Part shown: piece by piece, positions 39,259 through 44,070 of the stretch | Layout: every line of letters starts with the position of its first letter | How positions within the stretch are numbered: the first letter of the stretch is position 1 | From: Microvirga sesbaniae | Lineage (GTDB): Bacteria; Pseudomonadota; Alphaproteobacteria; Rhizobiales; Beijerinckiaceae | Direction: 5' to 3' | Length of the DNA stretch: 44,070 nt | NCBI RefSeq assembly: GCF_025460805.1 | Contig: NZ_JAMXFJ010000031.1 | Span: 1-44,070, forward strand | Notes under the pieces: model-generated | What the model was told of the DNA's origin: nothing | Databases searched by the model: none | What the model saw: only the letters and a program-made list of their open reading frames with translations | Translations under genes and position numbers: made by a program

Positions 39259-40805
39259 CACAGACCATCATGCTTCAGCCCGGCTCCGTCGCGCTCGCCG
39301 ATTGGCGCCTGGTCTATTTCGGCGCCGCGGTGGCGCTCGATCAGGATTGCCGCGCCGCCATCGAGGCCGGCGCCCGGACCATCGAGGCGATCGTCGCCAA
39401 GGGCGAACCGGTCTACGGCATCAACACGGGCTTCGGGAAGCTCGCGAGCGTGCGCATCGGCGCGGCGGATCTGGCGACGCTCCAGCGCAACATCGTGCTG
39501 TCGCATGCGGCCGGGACCGGCGAGCCGCTGCCGCCCGCGGTGGTGCGGCTCGTCATGGCCCTCAAGCTCGCGAGCCTCGCCCAGGGCGCCTCCGGGGTGC
39601 GCTGGTCGACCATCGAGCACCTGGCCGCCTGCCTCCGGGCGGATCTCGTTCCGGTCGTTCCCGGTCAGGGGTCCGTGGGCGCGTCGGGCGATCTCGCCCC
39701 CCTGGCCCACATGACGGCGGCCCTCATGGGCGTCGGCGAGTTCTTCGTCGACGGCAGCCGCCTGCCGGCCCAGGAGGCGCTGAGCCGGACGGGCCTCACG
39801 CCCCTGACGCTCGGGCCCAAGGAGGGTCTGGCGCTTCTCAACGGCACCCAGGTCTCGACCGCCCTGGCGCTCGCCGGATTGTTCGAGGCCGAGCGCGTGT
39901 TCCAGGCGGGCCTCGTGACGGGAGCGCTCGCCACCGACGCCGCCAAGGGATCGGACGGGCCGTTCGACGCGCGCATCCAGACGCTGCGGCGCCATCGCGG
40001 GCAGATCGAGGTCGCCGCGTCCTTGCGCGCGCTGATGCAGGGGAGCGCCATTCGCGCCTCCCACCTCACCAACGACGACCGCGTCCAGGACCCGTACTGC
40101 CTGCGCTGCCAGCCGCAGGTGATGGGCGCGGTGCTCGACCTGCTGCGGCAGGCCGGCGGGACGCTCGGCACGGAGGCGAACGGCGTCTCGGACAACCCGC
40201 TCGTCTTCTCGGAGACCGGCGAGGTCATCTCGGGCGGCAACTTCCATGCGGAGCCGGTGGCCTTCGCGGCCGACATGATCGCCATGGCCCTGTGCGAGAT
40301 CGGCTCGCTCGCGGAGCGGCGCATCGCCATGCTGGTCGACCCCGCCCTGTCGGGCCTGCCGGCCTTCCTCACCCCGAAGCCGGGCCTGAATTCCGGCTTC
40401 ATGATCCCGCAGGTGACGGCGGCCGCGCTCGTCTCGGAGAACAAGCAGCGCGCCTATCCGGCGAGCGTGGATTCGATCCCGACCTCCGCCAACCAGGAGG
40501 ACCATGTGTCCATGGCCACGCACGGGGCGCGGCGCCTGCTCCCCATGGCGGCGAATGCCGCGAACGTGATCGGCATCGAGCTGCTCGCGGCCGTCCAGGG
40601 CTGCGACTTCCATGCGCCCATGCGGTCGAGCGAGCGCCTGGAGCGGGCCCGCGCCCTGCTGCGCGGGGCGGTGCCGCATCTCGACGACGACCGGCACATG
40701 GCGCCCGACATGGCGCAGGCGACGGCGCTCGTCGTCTCGGGCGCGCTCGCGGATGCCGCCGGTGCCGACGTGCTGCCCCTCGTGACGGATGAGGTCCGGG
40801 CATGA
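39255..40805 (+). CDS. hutH: Histidine ammonia-lyase
   Basis: A 516-residue lyase that deaminates histidine to urocanate. The self-forming MIO cofactor triad A143-S144-G145 lies in VGASGDLAP. YGINTGFG near residue 54, LNGTQVSTA, and SIPTSANQEDHVSM carry the other active-site residues. The start is the GTG at 39255, overlapping the hutI stop, with GGAGGGG ahead; an in-frame ATG lies nine codons later but would break the coupling. Its stop overlaps the hutG ATG as ATGA. Confidence 0.96.
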   Translation: MTQTIMLQPGSVALADWRLVYFGAAVALDQDCRAAIEAGARTIEAIVAKGEPVYGINTGFGKLASVRIGAADLATLQRNIVLSHAAGTGEPLPPAVVRLVMALKLASLAQGASGVRWSTIEHLAACLRADLVPVVPGQGSVGASGDLAPLAHMTAALMGVGEFFVDGSRLPAQEALSRTGLTPLTLGPKEGLALLNGTQVSTALALAGLFEAERVFQAGLVTGALATDAAKGSDGPFDARIQTLRRHRGQIEVAASLRALMQGSAIRASHLTNDDRVQDPYCLRCQPQVMGAVLDLLRQAGGTLGTEANGVSDNPLVFSETGEVISGGNFHAEPVAFAADMIAMALCEIGSLAERRIAMLVDPALSGLPAFLTPKPGLNSGFMIPQVTAAALVSENKQRAYPASVDSIPTSANQEDHVSMATHGARRLLPMAANAANVIGIELLAAVQGCDFHAPMRSSERLERARALLRGAVPHLDDDRHMAPDMAQATALVVSGALADAAGADVLPLVTDEVRA

Positions 40806-41632
40806 GCGCATATCCGGACTGGCTCACGGTGGTTCGCGGCGATGCGCCTCTCGTGGTGAGCCTGCCGCATACGGGCACCGAAATTCCCGCCGCGTACGAA
40901 CGCGGCCTCGTGTCGCCCTGGCTGGCGCGCAAGGACGCGGATTGGTGGATCGAGCGGCTCTACGGTTTTTCCGCCGGGCTCGGCGCCACCGTGATCCGCA
41001 CCGCGATCTCCCGCACGGTGATCGACGTGAACCGCGACCCCTCCGGCGTCTCGCTCTATCCGGGACAGGCGACCACCGAGCTGTGCCCGACCACCACCTT
41101 CGACGGCGAGCCGCTCTACGAGCCGGGCGCCGAGCCGACCAAAGCGGAGATCGCCGAGCGCCGCGCCCGCTTCTTCGATCCCTATCACGCGACGCTTCGC
41201 GGCGAGATCGAGCGTCTGCGCTCCCGACATGACCATGTGGTGGTCTACGATTGCCACTCGATCCGCTCGGTCATTCCCCGTCTCTTCGACGGCACCCTGC
41301 CCCACTTCAACATCGGCACCGATGGCGGACGCACCTGCGCGCCGGCCCTGAGCGACGCCATCGCGGCGATCTGCGCCGGCAGCGGCTTCACCCACGTGGT
41401 CAATGGCCGCTTCAAGGGCGGCTTCATCACGCGCAGCCTCGGACGCCCGGAGACCGGCGTCCATGCTGTCCAGATGGAGCTCGCCTGCCGCGGCTACATG
41501 AAGGAACCCCTCGGCCCCGTCACGGACGGCGAATGGCCGACGCCGTATGACGAGGATCATGCGGCGCCCATGCGGGCCGCGCTCACCCGCATCCTTCAAG
41601 CCTGCCTCACCTTCACCCCGTCCAAAGCCTGA
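40802..41632 (+). CDS. hutG: N-formylglutamate deformylase
   Basis: A 276-residue N-formylglutamate amidohydrolase. It has SLPHTGTEIP, DVNRDPSGVSLYPGQ and VYDCHSIRSVIPRLF, the metal- and substrate-binding segments of the family. It hydrolyses N-formylglutamate to glutamate and formate, the last step after HutF. The ATG overlaps the hutH stop, so hutI, hutH and hutG are translationally chained. With hutF across the divergent promoter it makes the five-step route to glutamate. Confidence 0.95.
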   Translation: MSAYPDWLTVVRGDAPLVVSLPHTGTEIPAAYERGLVSPWLARKDADWWIERLYGFSAGLGATVIRTAISRTVIDVNRDPSGVSLYPGQATTELCPTTTFDGEPLYEPGAEPTKAEIAERRARFFDPYHATLRGEIERLRSRHDHVVVYDCHSIRSVIPRLFDGTLPHFNIGTDGGRTCAPALSDAIAAICAGSGFTHVVNGRFKGGFITRSLGRPETGVHAVQMELACRGYMKEPLGPVTDGEWPTPYDEDHAAPMRAALTRILQACLTFTPSKA

Positions 41633-41648
41633 TCCGAGGACCCGTCCC

Positions 41649-43313
41649 ATGACCCGCATCGACAACGCCCGCGTGATCCGCGCTCCCCACGGCACCGACC
41701 TGTCGGCCAAGAGCTGGCTGACGGAAGCGCCCCTGCGCATGCTGATGAACAACCTCGATCCCAACGTCGCCGAGAAGCCCGGCGAGCTCGTGGTCTATGG
41801 CGGCATCGGCCGCGCGGCGCGCGACTGGGAGAGCTTCGACCGGATCGTCGCGGCCCTGAAGACCCTGGAGGCCGACGAGACGCTCCTCGTGCAGTCAGGC
41901 AAGCCGGTCGGCGTGTTCCGCACCCATGCGGATGCGCCGCGCGTGCTGATCGCCAATTCCAATCTGGTGCCGCACTGGGCCACCTGGGACAAGTTCCACG
42001 AGCTCGATCGCAAGGGGCTGATGATGTACGGCCAGATGACGGCCGGCTCCTGGATCTATATCGGCACGCAGGGCATCGTGCAGGGCACCTACGAGACCTT
42101 CGTGGAGGTGGGCCGCCAGCATTACGGCGGCGATCTCTCCGGCCGCTGGATCCTCACGGGCGGCCTCGGCGGCATGGGCGGCGCGCAGCCGCTCGCCGCC
42201 ACCATGGCGGGCGCCTCGTGCCTGGCGGTCGAATGCCAGCTGAGCCGCATCGAGATGCGCCTGCGCACCGGCTATCTCGACCGGCGCGCCGACACCCTCG
42301 ACGAGGCCCTGGCGATCATCGAGCAGGCCCGCCGCGACGGGAAGCCCGTGTCGGTCGGCCTCCTCGGCAACGCGGCCGAGATCTTCCCGGAAATCTACCG
42401 GCGCGGGATCCGTCCCGACGCGGTCACGGACCAGACCTCCGCGCACGACCCGATCAACGGCTACCTGCCGAAGGGCTGGACCCTCGCCGAGTGGGAGGCC
42501 CGGCGCGAGACCGACCCCAAGGCGGTGGAGCATGCCGCCAGGCGATCCATGGCCGAGCACGTGCGCGCCATGCTCGACTTCCACAAGGCCGGCGTGCCGA
42601 CCCTCGATTACGGCAACAACATCCGCCAGATGGCCAAGGAGGAAGGGGTCGACGACGCCTTCGACTTCCCGGGCTTCGTGCCGGCCTATATCCGGCCGCT
42701 CTTCTGCCGCGGCATCGGGCCGTTCCGCTGGGCGGCGCTCTCCGGCGATCCCGAGGACATCTTCAGGACCGACGCCCGGGTGAAGGAGCTGCTGCCCGAC
42801 AACAAGCACCTGCACAACTGGCTCGACATGGCCCGGGAGCGCATCCAGTTCCAGGGCCTGCCGGCCCGCATCTGCTGGGTCGGCCTCGGCGACCGGCATC
42901 GCCTCGGCCTCGCCTTCAACGAGATGGTGGCGAAGGGCGAGCTGAAGGCGCCGGTCGTGATCGGCCGCGACCATCTCGATTCCGGCTCGGTCGCGAGCCC
43001 GAACCGCGAGACCGAGTCCATGAAGGACGGCTCGGACGCCGTGTCCGACTGGCCGCTCCTCAACGCGCTCCTCAACTGCGCGTCCGGGGCCACCTGGGTG
43101 TCGCTGCACCACGGCGGCGGCGTCGGCATGGGGTTCTCGCAGCATTCCGGCATGGTGATCGTCTGCGACGGCACCCCGGAGGCGGCCCGGCGCATCGAGC
43201 GCGTGCTGTGGAACGATCCGGCGACGGGCGTGATGCGCCACGCCGATGCGGGCTACGACATCGCGGTCGACTGCGCCCGGGAGCACGGCCTCAACCTGCC
43301 GAGCCTGCCCTGA
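41649..43313 (+). CDS. hutU: Urocanate hydratase
   Basis: A 554-residue urocanase. The NAD+-binding glycine motif GGLGGMGGAQPLAATMAGA is near residue 173, the catalytic cysteine is C409 in RICWVGLGDRHR, and SLHHGGGVGMGFSQHSGM is the C-terminal signature. It adds water to urocanate to give imidazolonepropionate. The start at 41649 follows GAGGA and lies 16 bases after hutG. The stop shares its last base with the hutD start (TGATG). Confidence 0.96.
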   Translation: MTRIDNARVIRAPHGTDLSAKSWLTEAPLRMLMNNLDPNVAEKPGELVVYGGIGRAARDWESFDRIVAALKTLEADETLLVQSGKPVGVFRTHADAPRVLIANSNLVPHWATWDKFHELDRKGLMMYGQMTAGSWIYIGTQGIVQGTYETFVEVGRQHYGGDLSGRWILTGGLGGMGGAQPLAATMAGASCLAVECQLSRIEMRLRTGYLDRRADTLDEALAIIEQARRDGKPVSVGLLGNAAEIFPEIYRRGIRPDAVTDQTSAHDPINGYLPKGWTLAEWEARRETDPKAVEHAARRSMAEHVRAMLDFHKAGVPTLDYGNNIRQMAKEEGVDDAFDFPGFVPAYIRPLFCRGIGPFRWAALSGDPEDIFRTDARVKELLPDNKHLHNWLDMARERIQFQGLPARICWVGLGDRHRLGLAFNEMVAKGELKAPVVIGRDHLDSGSVASPNRETESMKDGSDAVSDWPLLNALLNCASGATWVSLHHGGGVGMGFSQHSGMVIVCDGTPEAARRIERVLWNDPATGVMRHADAGYDIAVDCAREHGLNLPSLP

Positions 43314-43891
43314 TGGCCGCGCGCGTCATCCGCCATCACGATCTCGTCCGCGTTCCGTGGAAGAACGGGGGCGGCACCACCGCGGAGGTCGCGGCGTTTC
43401 CGGACGGCTCGGGCTTCGAGACCTTCGGCTGGCGCGTCAGCATGGCGGATGTGGCGTCCGACGGGCCGTTCTCGCTCTTTCCCGGGATCGACCGCACCCT
43501 GATCGTGGTCGAGGGCGAGGGCATCGCGCTCGACCTGGAGGGCGTGTCGTACCTTTTGGACCGGGACACGCCGACGCTCTCGTTCCCGGGCGACGACGTC
43601 ACCGCCGGGCGCCTCCTGTCCGGGCCGATCCGCGACCTCAACGTGATGACGCGCCGCGGGCAGTTCCGGCACCGCACCCGGTTCGCGGAATCCGGGGTCG
43701 CCCTGCTGTCGGAGGACACGGACGTGGCCTTCATCGTCCCGCTCGACGGCTCCTTCGACATCACGGTCGATTCGGCGATCCATTCGCTCGGGGTGCTCGA
43801 CGCCCTGAGGCTCGACGGGACGCAGGATCTCATCGCCCTGTCCGGGACCGGCCGCGCGATCCTCGTGGAGATCGCCCCCGACCTGCCCTAG
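43313..43891 (+). CDS. hutD: HutD-family protein
   Basis: A 192-residue cupin-like protein of the HutD/Ves family. VPWKNGGGTTAEVAAFPDGS at about residues 14-33 is the hallmark, followed by FGWRVSMADVASDGPFSLFPG and DLNVMTRRG. HutD is thought to restrain histidine catabolism, possibly by binding formylglutamate; it is not an enzyme of the pathway. The start overlaps the hutU stop. The stop codon TAG is immediately followed by the end of an IS5-type element, but the length looks normal, so the protein seems complete. Confidence 0.92.
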   Translation: MAARVIRHHDLVRVPWKNGGGTTAEVAAFPDGSGFETFGWRVSMADVASDGPFSLFPGIDRTLIVVEGEGIALDLEGVSYLLDRDTPTLSFPGDDVTAGRLLSGPIRDLNVMTRRGQFRHRTRFAESGVALLSEDTDVAFIVPLDGSFDITVDSAIHSLGVLDALRLDGTQDLIALSGTGRAILVEIAPDLP

Positions 43892-44070
43892 GCTCTGTGG
43901 ACTCTTAGGATTCCCTTTTGCGTCAGGACGTGATTCAAGACTGTTTTTGGGAGGCGGTCTTGGGCGTGTTGGATCGTTTGGTGCTGAGCGATGCTCAGTG
44001 GGAGCGGATTGCGCCGCTGATCATCGGGCGCCCGGATCAGAAAGGCTCGACGGGCCGGGACAATCGGATG
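43891..44070 (+). mobile_element. Left end of an IS5-family insertion sequence
   Basis: The element seems to start at GGCTCTGTGGACTCTTAGG right after CCTA of the hutD stop codon. That start resembles IS5-family terminal repeats (IS427-like), and the CTAG at the junction is compatible with the short TA/CTAG targets of that group. The right end is outside the window, so neither inverted repeat nor target duplication can be confirmed. Confidence 0.7.
43966..44070 (+). CDS. IS5-family transposase, N-terminal fragment
   Basis: Thirty-five codons from a GTG at 43966, preceded by GGAGG. The sequence LSDAQWERIAPLIIGRPDQK followed by GSTGRDNR is the standard start of IS5 (IS427 group) DDE transposases with a DUF4096-type N-terminal domain. 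The gene runs off the right edge, so catalytic residues are not visible. Such genes often continue in a second frame through programmed frameshifting. Confidence 0.85.
   Translation, partial: MLDRLVLSDAQWERIAPLIIGRPDQKGSTGRDNRM

Noticed and set aside
37893..40805. A 970-codon plus-strand frame joining a hutI-overlapping shadow with HutH
   Set aside because: Its first half is a wrong-frame reading of hutI; HutH proper begins at the GTG at 39255.

Overview
The window is GC-rich, tightly packed bacterial chromosome. The gene families (UgpC-type sugar ABC importer, HutC-controlled hut operon with HutF/HutG, CueR/CopA pair, DUF1622) and the many short palindromic intergenic repeats fit an alphaproteobacterium of the Hyphomicrobiales, perhaps a Methylobacteriaceae/Microvirga-like organism. 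The taxon is inference; no rRNA or tRNA gene is present to confirm it.

Left region (1-12880): a full sulfoquinovose (SQ) catabolic island of the sulfo-Entner-Doudoroff type. A LacI-family regulator (+) is divergent from an eleven-gene minus-strand operon: ABC ATPase, SQ-binding protein, two permeases, IlvD/EDD dehydratase, HpcH/HpaI aldolase, SMP-30 lactonase, SDR dehydrogenase, GH31 sulfoquinovosidase, TauE/SafE exporter and an aldehyde dehydrogenase cut by the window edge. Read together: SQ glycoside uptake, hydrolysis, oxidation, lactone opening, dehydration, cleavage to pyruvate and sulfolactaldehyde, oxidation to sulfolactate, and export. Two AGCGCT-centred dyads in the divergent region are candidate LacI operators.

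Middle region (12881-28387): housekeeping and accessory genes in short units: RidA, a WaaE-like glycosyltransferase, an EEP-fold phosphatase/nuclease, the copper pair copA-cueR with its CueR-type promoter, a tyrosine-phosphatase-like protein, an L,D-transpeptidase lipoprotein, a DUF1622 membrane protein, an EAL phosphodiesterase, tyrS, purC, a LolA-like protein with a long low-complexity linker, a DoxX protein, galE and a small membrane protein.

Right region (28388-44070): a 1251-residue secreted protein made of an AlgE-like mannuronan C5-epimerase beta-helix, RTX repeats, a Pro-Gly-Thr linker, a second RTX block and a type I secretion tail. Its catalytic DPHE motif reads NPHE. Next come a reverse-transsulfuration operon (cystathionine beta-synthase plus gamma-lyase-like enzyme), and the histidine utilisation genes hutC-hutF (-) and hutI-hutH-hutG-hutU-hutD (+) around two HutC operator sites. 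The left end of an IS5-type element abuts the hutD stop codon at the right edge.

A mosaic repeat of about 95 bp, with CACGTCAT/ATGACGTG ends and two internal hairpins, occurs at least eleven times, always next to the 3' end of at least one gene. A second palindrome family (outer stem on GCATCG, inner stem on AAAAGTG) occurs between the binding-protein and permease genes and upstream of the EAL gene.
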